A model generated the notes under the pieces. That model did not search any database, was not told the DNA's origin, and was given only the letters and a program-made list of their open reading frames with translations. From Lepiota brunneoincarnata (taxonomy: Eukaryota; Basidiomycota; Agaricomycetes; Agaricales; Agaricaceae): 64,000 nt of DNA. Positions within the stretch are counted from its first letter, which is position 1, and the number at the start of each line of letters is the position of its first letter. Positions 35,747-46,681 of the stretch are shown piece by piece. A program made the translations under genes and the position numbers. Where the stretch lies: contig JAEBUN010000026.1 of assembly GCA_023014365.1 (NCBI GenBank), positions 372,001-436,000 of the forward strand, in the 5' to 3' direction.

Positions 35747-36609
35747 TAAGGTGGACGACATTAGGATCCAGCACCTTTATGTAAGCAGACTAGGGTTAGG
35801 GTTATCAACCACGTGACTGAACAAATTGCCCATCAGAAATCTTCTTCAAGCACAAAATCTCCATGGGAGTAATGTATTGGATTTTGCAGAAAAAGGGGCA
35901 TAGCTGCAGCTCCAGGGAATGTCTGACAGGGCCCTTGTTGGAATTGGTGATTCCGGCAAACTGACGGAATGCCGACCACCAGAGTAGCTGACTGCCTCAT
36001 GGTAGCCTCACTGTAGTTACACTTATATACCTGTTGTTCTCAAGTAGTTACACTGTCTGTTTACCTCCCTTACCCCCACCATTGTCTCCCCTCGAATATA
36101 TGCTGTTGTTGCTATACACCTTCTTGGGATGATTTCAACAGCCCTATTGGGACAAAGAGGGTATATTGGATGGGCCAAGCACAGGCTTGAGCATGTGTGA
36201 CAATGTGATGTCCCGTGCATTTTCCCATAGGCCTTGTGACTTGTAAATCACCTGATTGTATACATGAAGTGGAAGGTCACATGACCGGGCCATATGCCAA
36301 TACAATTGCATCACATGTTGTATTAATAAACATATCTATAAGCAGACAAAATAGTTGTCTGAAAAATCTTTTCTTTCATAAAACACACACATTTATCAAA
36401 TTAAAGCTAATTATGATAATAATAATAAATTGAGTAACTAGTCAACAATGGTTGAGGTTATCAAAATTTTAACTCCTAGGACCTTTTCCTATACTCCATA
36501 AGCATGTTTCCCAGCAATCATAATTTGCTTAAGGTAATGTGGTGGTGAGGAGTTGTCATCGACTTTGTTGCTTACGTAAAGGTGCTGGATCCTAATGTCG
36601 TCCACCTTA
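35747..36609. repeat. 863-bp segment with 39-bp inverted terminal repeats
   Basis: Arms at 35,747-35,785 and 36,571-36,609 are inverted copies with one mismatch; each contains GGTGGACGACATTAGGATCC and CAGCACCTTTA. No transposase is encoded. Inside lies TAGGGTTAGGGTT near 35,791 and a stretch at about 36,040-36,150 that resembles 63,290-63,400 (shared CACCTTCTTG...TGATTTCAACA). It could be a MITE-like element or a local inverted duplication of the neighbouring promoter. Confidence 0.6.
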
Positions 36610-37395
36610 TATGGTGCGCTGGCTTTTGCTTCTATGTTAGCGCCCTGACAATGCCGTCAAAATCCCACATGATGGTTACTATTCTTGTTATTTCTGTGGA
36701 TCCGAAGTGAGGACCTGCGTTCATGTTATTTTTTTTTCTTGCCGTCCGAACTATTGCACGCATGGAAAGCTACCTGGGCCCCCCAGCACCAGCCTGTTCA
36801 CACAGTATGTAGTCCGAATACAAAGTAAAGTACCCACGTGAGATCCCGATTGCCATCAAAAACACAATGTCCTGTTGGCCGTTTAAAGCAAGGTCAAATA
36901 ACACAATGAGTACATCGATAAGAGAATTATAGGCAGAAAATGGGCCATTGCAGCGACATATTGTTCAACCTAGAAGTGTAGAGACAATAGGATGAAAGGG
37001 TCGGGCGATTTATTGATAAGAGCCACGTGCGTGCAAGGGCACCTGACCAAACTTCGAGAGGTCACGTTTCCGCATAAAAGACTTTAATCCACCAACCGAG
37101 GAAACGATTGCTGCGTGCATCCACAGAACGGGACTCCATTTTATGGTAACCTTGGTTCCAGTGTGGATTGTATTCCATGGGGCGGAAGATATGGTTATCC
37201 GACCTCTCCCATCCAGTTTTAGTGTGAGCAAAGTGTTAGCACGTGACCCCGCCTAGTCCTCCATCGCAGCTTTGTGGAGCGTTCCGGTCTCGCATGATCA
37301 GAAGAGCAGATGCAGCATGTTGCAATTATATAAATGATCTCGTTATTTTTAACAGACCTGTAATCTACACATTCTCAAAACCGCCACGACCCTTT
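36610..37395. other. intergenic, no gene seen
   Basis: Sequence between the inverted-repeat segment and the 3' end of the first ALDH gene. No coding frame with family support was found. Confidence 0.5.
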
Positions 37396-39827
37396 TCACA
37401 ACTTCTGTCCAATATTGATATGCACCGCCTTGACCTGAGTGTATCTGTATGCCCGACAGTCCGTGAGTATCACTTCGCTCTCAGGAATTAGGAAATCATC
37501 ACTGACGTGTCCAATGCATATTGGCCCAACTCCCTCCCGATTCCAGATGCCTTGTATCCACCGAAGGGAACATTCATCTCCGTATGTTGAGCGCAGTTGA
37601 CCTAAACGGCATCCAGAATAAAAACAAGTCATGATCCGTAGGAGCATTACCACGAGGCCTCCACTCACCCAAACACTTCCAGCCTCCAAAGCATGGGCAA
37701 CACGGATCGCACGACTCGTGGTCTCCGTGAATATGTTGGCTCCCAATCCGTACGCAACATCATTCGCTAGCTCGATCACCTCTATTGAATTAAGTAAGCG
37801 ATTTCGCATCTCGTCAGAGAAAGACGGGGTCATAAAAAAGACTCACCAGCCTCATCCTTGAACTTGACCACGGAACAAACAGGCCCAAATATTTCCTCTT
37901 GCATAATCGTCATTTTCGGCGTCACATCAGTGAAAACGGTGGGCTGGATAAAGTATCCCTCCTTCCCGAGCCGTTCACCGCCCACAACCACCTTGGCACC
38001 TTCTTGTTTTCCCGACTTGATGAAACCCATGACTCGATCAAATTGGTTCTGCGAAATCTGGGGACCGTGTTTGCTCTTCGGGTCGAATCCGCTGCCGGTT
38101 TGGTCACCGAGTTGTTTCGCGAGAACAGTGAAGTTTTCCAAGAAGCGGCCGTAAATGCCTTCTTGCACGAAGATGCGAGATGCGCCGACACAGGATTGGC
38201 CTTTTGGATGTAACGGGCGGGGGAAGGGGGGTTGTGAATGAGCGAGGGAGTTAGTTATCCCCTAGAAGTGAATGCTTACCCATGTTTTCACTATGCATGC
38301 ATGAGTAAGTAATTTGCGAAATAAAATGGAGCATTGGGAGTAGACGCACAAGATTCCGAACGCGGCCCACTTCAAAGACTGCTCCAGATTCGCATCGTCG
38401 AATATAACCGTTGGACTCTTTCCTCCGAGTTCGAGAGTGACGACTTTCAAGTTTGTCTCTGCGGAAGCCTTGAGGATCCTGCGGCCAGTTAGGGTGCTCC
38501 CTGTGAAAGCGACCTTGTCAACATTGGGGTGTTCGCTGATGGCTTGCCCGACTGTATTTCCTGTATGCATCGCCTTAGTAACCTTCTCTTATGGTTGGGA
38601 AAACAAGAGAACGAACCAAAACCGTTAACAACGTTGACCACGCCTGGAGGGAATCCTGCTTCGTGGACCAATTCCGCGAGTTTGAGGGCACTGAGTGGGG
38701 TTAATTCGGAGGGCTGGCAGCAGAGACAAGTGCTTGTTAGAAGCGTTACTATGGTGGTCGCATGAGTACACAGTACCTTCAAGATAAAGGTGTTTCCAGT
38801 AGCCAAAGCAGCTCCCAGTTTCCACGATGTCATCAACTATGCAAAACCGGGTAAATTTCGGGTGATCGATCGATCAAGAGGAAGACCCATACCAGAGGGA
38901 AGTTCCATGGAACAATACCAGCCTTTTCACATAGTGCCATGAGCGATACTCTGCTAATAATGGACAAAATGACCAGCTTACAACGACGCCTAGTGGCTCG
39001 TGGCGGGTATAAGCCATCTTGTTCTCGGTTGTCTATATTAATCCAATGTCGCGTAAACCTGGCGTCATGGTAAATGGAAACGAAGATCCAACTACCCACC
39101 TCAATTGTCTTGCCATGGATCTTGTCCGCCCACCCAGCATAATACCGGATCGTATAAGCAGTTTGTCTAAGGTCAAAGTTCTTCGCATCACCAAACATTT
39201 TCCCTGATTCGAACCAATTTGAGCAACCAAGGCATTTATATATCAGCGAAAGAAAAAAAGAAAACATACCGACGCTAAGCACCTCCAGTGCTGCCAACTC
39301 CTCCAGATGCTTATCTATCAACTCTGCGAGCTTGTACAAAAGTTTGCCGCGATCTGCACCTGGGACTTTGAATCCCCATGAGGTTTTGAATGCCTTTTAC
39401 GACTGTTAACACGAGAAAAGGGGGGAGGGGGGGGAGGACACGGACCTGTTTGGCGGCACTAACGGCGAGGTCGACGTCCTTGGAGTTCCCGCCGGCGATG
39501 GTAGTGATAATTTCACCGGTTGCTGTCGACGAGGTAAGGGTGAACGGAGGTCCTAAAAACAAGCGTATCTAAACAACTCACTCGGGTCGATAGCACTAGT
39601 GTGTTCATGATGGTTAGTTGGAGAGTCAAGAGTACTGGAAACACTGCGTACTCGATTGTTCCTTTATCAATCGGGTCTACCCATTTACCATTGATGTACA
39701 AGCTGTACGAAGAGTTGTATGAGTGTCAAGACCAGACGTTGGAGAGAGCGCAAACGAACCCAGTATTTAAAGTGATAGTTCCCTTGAAACTGGGAGTATC
39801 GAACGTATGAGACCAGGTGCTCGGCAT
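37396..39827 (-). CDS. aldehyde dehydrogenase, copy 1
   Basis: Predicted 502 aa from 16 exons on the complement (1,509 nt): 39827-39760, 39702-39652, 39595-39582, 39522-39446, 39393-39270, 39203-39100, 39032-38982, 38922-38893, 38836-38777, 38713-38617, 38560-38350, 38290-38280, 38200-37847, 37781-37669, 37601-37507, 37444-37396. It oxidises aldehydes to acids with NAD(P)+. Visible are [14 protein letters not shown], the general-base glutamate in LELGGKSP, the nucleophile in [16 protein letters not shown] and [17 protein letters not shown]. There is no transit peptide, so it is probably cytosolic. Exons 3 (14 nt) and 12 (11 nt) are microexons; the second encodes ENM just before GQSC. Confidence 0.93.
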
Positions 39828-39883
39828 ATTGGAATATAGGATATGAACTTGGGGGAGTGAAAAATCTCAGTCGCCACATCGCG

Positions 39884-39891
39884 CTTTTATA
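39884..39891 (-). promoter_or_regulatory. TATA box of ALDH copy 1
   Basis: TATAAAAG on the minus strand lies 57 bp before the start. The second ALDH gene has TATAAAA at the equivalent place, and the relic at 55.16 kb keeps it too. Confidence 0.65.
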
Positions 39892-40196
39892 TGTCGTAGG
39901 ATGCCCCCCTGGAACCGAGGCGAGTGAGACTCTAGCATGGAGCTGGGTTTGTAATGAAAATGCATCGATAAGGATGTTGCTGTATCAGCTGCTCCTGCTT
40001 GGAACCATTCACGGGGTTAGGGAGTTCACAATTAGTCATGATCGATAGCCACGGGGCTTTCGTCAATCATGGTTTCTGCTTCTGTCCCCTGGGAGACGGG
40101 CCCCGAGGCGATAAATTCCGTCAGGGAATAACTCGGGGCCGGACCCGGAGCGCCCAAGGATTACATGATGCGTAAATTATGATTTAATTATCGATC
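39892..40196 (-). promoter_or_regulatory. ALDH copy 1 upstream region
   Basis: It shares a block near 40,038 (CATGATCGATAGCCAC) with the upstream regions of the other ALDH copies at 43.71, 53.37 and 55.29 kb. This block survives even where the genes have decayed. Confidence 0.5.
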
Positions 40197-40320
40197 TACT
40201 CCTCAAAGCTTGGAGAAAAGTCTTGAGAGCAGCAAACCAGGGCCAGTGTGTGTGTGGTTTCTGAGATATCGTATTCTCCGCAATGTCCTCGATGAGGGGG
40301 TGTTTATCTGGCAATCCGAT
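40197..40320 (-). pseudogene. ECH1 C-terminal exon relic
   Basis: On the complement IEDIAENTISQK continues to a FAALK segment and a shifted CTCCAAGCTTTGA. This corresponds to the final exon of the ECH1 pseudogene at 8.8 kb (VKDIAENMISRK, FAALKVPSKL). The frame is shifted before the SKL. No upstream exons remain. Confidence 0.65.
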
Positions 40321-41168
40321 TGCACGTGATCCGATGGCACAGTCCCGCATCAAAATTCATTTGTTTCAGATGATGCGGTTGCGGACAAGGCGAATTAACA
40401 ATCTGAATACCTCGGCAATGGGATGTTTTTGTTCGGAATTCCGATGATGGATTTGTTTCTACGAACCGAGGCACTTGTGGTTCCCGCAGTTGCCGTCGGG
40501 GATCGGCAACCCTAATCGCGCCGCTTTCGGGATCTAATTACCTATAATGCCATTATTTTCGTGGGCTTGGGGCCTCCCGACTCTCGTCAATTTCTCGGCA
40601 ACTGTCCTCGAACCCGGGGCCGTGACAAATCACGGAAACAAAGGCCCAAAAGGCCCGCCCTGTGCTTGCGCCCACCGCCATCCCAAACTAGCAACTTTGG
40701 ACCCTGCGCGCAGGCTACTGTGGAATTGACGCCTTAATCCAGTGACGTCACCATGCTAGAGGATTTTCATTCACGAGCTCACCTCCGAGGAATTCGCTCT
40801 TCGAGGTCTAACACCGTCCCGTTCGCCTTTGACGCTCCTCTCCGCCTTATGACCATTTGTTGATGGTTTATTCAGCGAACCTGGAAGTGCCTTTTGCTCA
40901 TTCGTCACCCCCGTAGAGGTGATCAAGACATTGCGAGCACAAAAAATCAACCCACTACTCGTGCTTCTCAACATGTTGTTCTCCATTTGGATGACGACGT
41001 GGCCTTTCGGGCATTCTCACCTTGTGTCTTAACTGGCCTTCCGATCATGCATGGCAGGGGTGGGCGGAGATAATGTGTAGCGTGTTCCCTTCATTGAGCA
41101 CTGACCTCGCTACATACGTCTGACAGACTCGTAATATACAACATTTTTAAAACTGCTATGATCCTTTT
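40321..41168. other. ALDH copy 2 downstream region; duplicated at 5.8-6.5 kb
   Basis: From about 40,545 to 41,168 this is the inverted counterpart of 5,831-6,455. The left 220 bp are unique. No gene is supported. Confidence 0.6.
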
Positions 41169-43540
41169 TCACAACTTCTGTCCAATATTGATATGCACCG
41201 CCTTGACTTGAGTGTACCTATACGTCCAAAATCCGTGAGCACCATTGCGCTCCGAGGTATTTAGGAAAATCACTACTGACGAGTCTAATGCATATTGACC
41301 CAATTCCCTTCCGATTCCAGATGCCTTATACCCACCAAATGGAACATTCATCTCCGTTTGTTGAGCACAGTTGACCTAAACGGCATCCAGAAGAAAAACA
41401 AGTCATGATCCATAGTAGCATTACCGCGAAGCCTCCACTCACCCAAACACTTCCAGCCTCCAAAGCATGGGCAACGCGAATCGCACGACTCGTGGTCTCA
41501 GTAAATATGTTGGCTCCCAACCCATACGCCACGTCATTCGCCAGCTCAATTACCTCTATTGAATTGAGTGAGCGATTCCGCATCCTCGTCAGGGAAACGA
41601 CGGGTTCAAACTCACCAGCCTCATCCTTGAATTTGACCACGGAACAAACAGGCCCAAATATTTCCTCTTGCATAATCGTCATTTTCGGCGTCACACCAGT
41701 GAAGATGGTCGGTTGGATAAAGTACCCCTCCTTCCCGAGCCGTTCACCACCAATGGCAACCTTGGCACCTTCTTGTTTTCCCGCATTGATGAAACCCATA
41801 ACTCGATCGAATTGAGTTTGCGAAATTTGGGGACCATGTTGGCTCTTCGGATCGAATCCGCTACCGGTGTGGTCACCGAGGTGTTTGGCGATAGTGGTGA
41901 ATTGTTCCAAGAAGCGGTCGTAGATGCCTTCTTGTACGAAGATGCGAGATGCAGCGACACAGGATTGTCCTTGGTATCAACGAGGCTTGGATGAGGAGGA
42001 GGGGCAGTCACATTAAACGTGTATGCTCACCCATGTTCACACTAAGTATTATGGATAGGTAAGCGTGTTACGAAGCAAAATAGAATGTGTGAATGAGCGC
42101 ACAAGATTCCGGCTGCGGCCCACTTCAGAGTCTGTTCCAGATTTGCATCGTCAAAGATAACCGTTGGACTCTTTCCTCCAAGTTCGAGAGTAACTACTTT
42201 CAGATTCGTCTCGGAAGATGCCTTGAGGATTTTACGGCCAGTTAGAGTACTCCCTGTGAATGCGACTTTATCAATCATGGGGTGTTCACTGATGGCTTGC
42301 CCAACTGTATTTCCTGTATGCGTCGCCTTAGTAGCATTCCCATATGGGTAGACAGCAAGAAACAAACCATAACCGTTAACAATGTTGACTACTCCCGGAG
42401 GGAATCCAGCTTCGTGGATCAATTCCGCAAGTTTGAGAGCACTGAGCGGAGTCAATTCGGACGGCTGGTGGCGGAGAAAAGCAAATATTTGTTAGAGGTA
42501 TTGCACGACAAGCGCGAGAGCACAAAAGTACCTTCAAAACAACTGTGTTTCCTGTGGCCAACGCGGGTCCCAGCTTCCACGATGCCATTAACTATGGAAA
42601 AAACCTGGTACGTTTCGGATGTTCAACCAGTCTATAAAAAGCGTCCATACCAGAGGGAAGTTCCATGGAATGATACCACCCTTGTCACATAGTCCCTTGA
42701 GCGATACTCTCCCGATAATAGATAAAAGGACCAGCTTACAACGACGCCGTATGGTTCATGGCGAGTATAAGCCATCTTGTTCTCCGTTGTCTGTGTGACA
42801 AAGTCCATCGAGGCTGACGTCATATCATATTAAACAACCACCCACCTCAATGGTCTTGCCATGAATCTTGTCCGCCCACCCAGAATAATACCGGATTGTA
42901 TAAATGGCTTCTTTAACATCAAAGCCCTTCGCAACACCAAACATTTTCCCTGAGTTGATTCAAATTCAATCACAAGATTCAACTCATCAGCGAACGAACA
43001 CACCGACGTTGAGAACCTCCAACGCTCCTAGCTCATCCTGGTGCTTTTCCATCAAGGCTGCAAGCTTTGCCAGCAGTTTACCGCGCTCCGCACCTGGGAT
43101 TTTGAGTCCCCATGAGGTTTTGAATGCCTTGAAGAGTGGTTAACACGAGAGGGGAGGAGAAGGAAGTACATACCTTCTTGGCGGCATTAACAGCAATTTC
43201 GACATCTTTGGAGGCCCCACCCGCGACAGGAGTGAGAACCTTACCGGTTGCTGTGGGCAGGGTGAGAACGAGCGGAGTCATAAACGAACAACTCACTTGG
43301 GTCGATAATGCTAGCGTGCCCGTTAATGGCCAGTTGGGGAGTCAAAGCACATGGATCGATGCGTACTCAATTGTTCCTTTATCAACTGGATCTACCCATT
43401 TACCATCGATGTATAAACTGTACAAGGGGTGGGGTAGGTGTTAAAGCAAGGCATAGCAGAGTGTCTACGAACCCAGTGTTTAAAGTGACAGTTCCTTTGA
43501 AGCTAGGAGTGTCGAACGTGTGAGACCAAGTGCCCGCCAT
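41169..43540 (-). CDS. aldehyde dehydrogenase, copy 2
   Basis: This has the same 16-exon plan and exon lengths as copy 1, giving about 502 aa. It runs from ATG at 43,540 ([18 protein letters not shown]) to GQKL-stop. The first donor is GTTCGT, and the 14-nt exon encodes part of DIIDPT. Key residues are [23 protein letters not shown] with an 11-nt microexon (VNM) before it, PWNFPL, EEIFGPV and [17 protein letters not shown]. No frame break was found. The role is NAD(P)+-dependent aldehyde oxidation. The repeated pairing with ECH1 relics suggests ancestral linkage to beta-oxidation or fatty aldehyde metabolism (inference). The 3' half is the probable source of the pseudogene at 4.7-5.8 kb. Confidence 0.92.
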
Positions 43541-43580
43541 AATTGATATCAAATTGAACGCAAAGTCCCAGTCCACGCGG

Positions 43581-43587
43581 TTTTATA
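43581..43587 (-). promoter_or_regulatory. TATA box of ALDH copy 2
   Basis: TATAAAA on the complement is 41 bp from the start codon. Confidence 0.65.
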
Positions 43588-43855
43588 CGCCTTGGATGCT
43601 CCTGGGAACGAAGCGGTAGGACTACAAGTGAGACGCTCGCACGAAGTGGTTTGTAATGAATGTGTTGATAAGGATGTGTCATGCTTATCACCCATGTTCT
43701 AATTTAGGCATGATCGATGGCCACAAAGCTTCTACTTCTGTCCCCAGGGAGATGGATATCGGTTCTATCAAGAAATCACTCAAGGATTAGAGATCCGGAG
43801 CGCCAATGAAATACATGCGGACGCATAAGCGATGATATAACTATGGATTGACTCC
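43588..43855 (-). promoter_or_regulatory. ALDH copy 2 upstream region
   Basis: It contains CATGATCGATGGCCACAAAG near 43,710, conserved with the upstream sequence of copy 1 and with both ALDH relics. Its other end abuts the ECH1 stop codon, so the ECH1-to-ALDH spacing is about 315 bp. Confidence 0.5.
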
Positions 43856-44145
43856 TCAAAGCTTAGAGGGAACCTTGAGAGCTGCAAACCTAGGTTGCTT
43901 GCGCAATTTCCGAGGGATCATATTCTCCGCAATATCCTTGACGACGGATCGTGAGTATGGGTGAGAAAATTAGAAAAAGTGACACCATCACATACATTCA
44001 TCATCAGCGCATGAGCACTTCATGATTGAGTATAAGCCGGATTCTCCGGAACACTCGAAACACGGTTCCATCATTCTTCCCCCTGTCAACCACGTCCAAA
44101 AGAGAAGCGAGAAACCTACCTGTGATCTTGGGCATGTGTGATCAG
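43856..44145 (-). pseudogene. ECH1 C-terminal relic, SKL retained
   Basis: The last exons only: a segment reading LITHAQDH before a GTAGGT donor, an intron-like stretch, then VKDIAENMIPRK...FAALKVPSKL-stop at 43,856. The PTS1 tripeptide is intact although the catalytic core is gone. The break at about 44,145 is sharp and adjoins a DUF6534-like relic on the other strand. Confidence 0.72.
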
Positions 44146-45190
44146 AGGCTTTGGAGAACCTGGGTGCTGAGCCAGTGGATAGTGGTTCCTGCATCCACAG
44201 CTTTTGTGAGTAACGTTCATTGGTTCCTGTTGTTGAATCCACGAGGCTATGAGCCTTCCATAGTATGGGTAGATTGCACCTGTTCCTGCTGCCTGCTGAC
44301 TCACAGCTGGCATAAGAGTCGGTTTTGCTCCCTGTTCATCGTTCCCGGGTATGCTGATCCGCGAGAGCTTGAAAGGATTTTGCAATTTAAAGCTTACTTG
44401 TCCAGGACGACGGCTACTACGCTCCAATTATAGTACCCCTCAAACTCCCCCAGACCTCCGCACTCGATGATTCTCAACCTTCAGCTTTGGCTTCCTGGCG
44501 ATGCAATGGCGGAATGTTCCGGGTGCCAGTCGAGATTTTACTCTGTTTACTGCTCCCACCTCATTTAATTTCTTTTTTTCCAGCTGCCGTGGCCTTTGAA
44601 AACGTCGTCACATTCTTGATACAGCCATTGCACCTCCAGCACGTACCAAGAAAAGTCCAGCACAACAGAACGAGACGCGAAGCCTACTACAGATAGCAAG
44701 CATTTACGAACAAGGGTTCGCAATATCTTTTCCTAAAATATACTCAAATATCTCTAACGGCACGTACCCGACCATTTCGGATATGACAGAGCATACCCCC
44801 TCGGGAAACTGTCAGTTATTGTTTCTCTGCGTAGGAGTCAGGCATGACCGACGCCAACATAATACAACAACTGCTGTATGATCCTCCTCAACCGGCGCCA
44901 CCACCGCAACAGCTCTACAGACAAAACCCACGGAAAAGTCGAACCCTGGTAGAGTTCACGGCCTCGAATTGAGACTGAGTACCGGTTCGTTTGCAGAGAG
45001 GAATGAAGCCGAGCCAGGGGCAGCTGTGAGCACCAATTGCAAGTAACTGAACTATCAGATGAGTCTGGAGCTGTATTTGAGAGAGATGATGGGAGGGGGA
45101 AGATGAGTGACCCGTCATTAGCTGGGCTCGCATTTGCAAACTCTGCCACAGAGGTTGATCAGCTCTCGGGGGGTGGGTGTTTATATTGAT
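44146..45190 (+). pseudogene. DUF6534-like relic, 3' portion
   Basis: It starts abruptly at LWRTWVLSQWIVVPASTAF, equivalent to YYWRIWVLGQWKTLPALTAF at 51.1 kb. It continues through the CTGACTCACAGCTGGCAT segment to a C-terminal SDPSLAGLAFANSATEVDQL that parallels NELSFAGVAFSKYVLDVDML at 60.25 kb. Missing 5' half and frame breaks make it a pseudogene. Family call by motif resemblance. Confidence 0.55.
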
Positions 45191-46560
45191 ATTCAGTGTC
45201 AGTATTGCTATGTCACAATCCACATCTCAATCACCTTCTAAACCTCACCTCATTTGCCCATTGTCCTATCCAGCATGATGTTAGGGGATGCCAGCCCAAG
45301 AGATGTTCCACTGAGGTCCAGATAAAATAAATGTATTAAACTGTGTTCTAGTGAGACTGGTCACATGGGGATATGGACAGAACTATATAGCTTCAATGTT
45401 GGGATGAGGGGGACAGGGCTTGAAAAACACCTCAGAGACCCCAAGAGGTGAGGCTGAGGAGGGAGTGTGGTTGGGTCACCTGGAAATCATGCCACCAATT
45501 GACTGCACCTGCACCAAGTCTGGTAGGGGAAGAATGTTAGGGGAGTGAAGGGGCCAGAGCCAATTTAATATTCAAGTGCTGATTGTAATCAGCATGTGTG
45601 CTACTTAAGTACAGCAATGGTCTGTGCACAGACTGGAAAGCCAAATACTACACAGACTACCAGACATAACACATGCAAACAATATACAACAATGATAGAT
45701 AATTAATTGTATGTGGGATTGGGCTTGGAGATGGGGGTGGCCAAAGGCTGAGGCTGGGCCTGGGCATTGGGCATCAGCTAGGGTGGCCAAGCCTGGACAC
45801 CTTACCACAGACCCCTAGGCATGCCTTGCACTAAGGGGGAGCATATGATGCCAGTCCCCTTACAAAGAAGCAAAGGGGGGTATGGGTGCATGGGACTTGG
45901 AAGCTATCCCATGTCCATGGTTCATGTCTATAATACCATCACCACCAAGCTGACAATTAATCCCCCTCTCCCTCAAAAGTTTGCTAGCACCACTTCCTTC
46001 AGTGATTGAAGTTTATAGCCCATGCCCCCCAGCACCACCCAAATGCAATGAATAAAAGTTAACCACAATCTGTTGAAAATCCTACATGATTTCCTTGTCT
46101 GGTCACTGATGCCATATTGTGCTTGCACCTTTCACTCTATGACCTATGCCTAGTCATATGTAATCTTGAGCTTGAACTGCTATTCACTTATTCTGACTGC
46201 ATTGACATATGTGATTCACTATGCTTGTATATGACTCTTTTTGTACCTATATGCATAGTACATGCTGTGGACTCATAGTAGTATAAATATAGCTCTACAT
46301 TTCTTGTATACCTTAGAACAATCTATTTTCTCTACAACTCACTTTACTTGTTTCACCAACTCTCCAAGCTACAACATAAGTGATTCTTTGCCACTATGCT
46401 TATGCCCTCACTGCTTCAACACAATCAACTATGACCACCCCAACATGACTTCACCTGCCCAATCCTGCATCACAACAAAAACAGGTTTGCAAAAGCACAG
46501 TCTGTGCCATGCCTCCACAGCCTCTAGGATATTTCATGGAATTATTTCAGTCAAATGAAT
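45191..46560. repeat. CpG-free repeat region (decayed element)
   Basis: There is no CpG dinucleotide from 45,169 to 46,722. Pieces match other places: about 45,400-45,540 with 13,560-13,720, and about 45,897-45,962 with 55,318-55,380. I see no open transposase or polymerase frame. It separates the DUF6534-like relic from the 3' flank of the NB-ARC/TPR gene and is likely a decayed transposon. Confidence 0.6.
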
Positions 46561-46681
46561 GGGAATAGAGATCCTTCCCAAAATTATACATGCATGATTA
46601 TGAACAATGAATTATGAACTTGAACTGGAAATGATTGAAAAATGAGAAACATGAGACAATGCTTAAAGTACTGAAAATGCC

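Noticed and set aside
37858..38213. Plus-strand frames of 90-105 codons across the ALDH genes (also 41,405-41,994)
   Set aside because: They are antisense shadows of conserved ALDH exons; the minus-strand reading has all catalytic motifs.
45191..46560. LTR retrotransposon with short plus-strand frames
   Set aside because: No paired LTRs, primer-binding site, or gag/pol motifs could be found; only partial dispersed matches.
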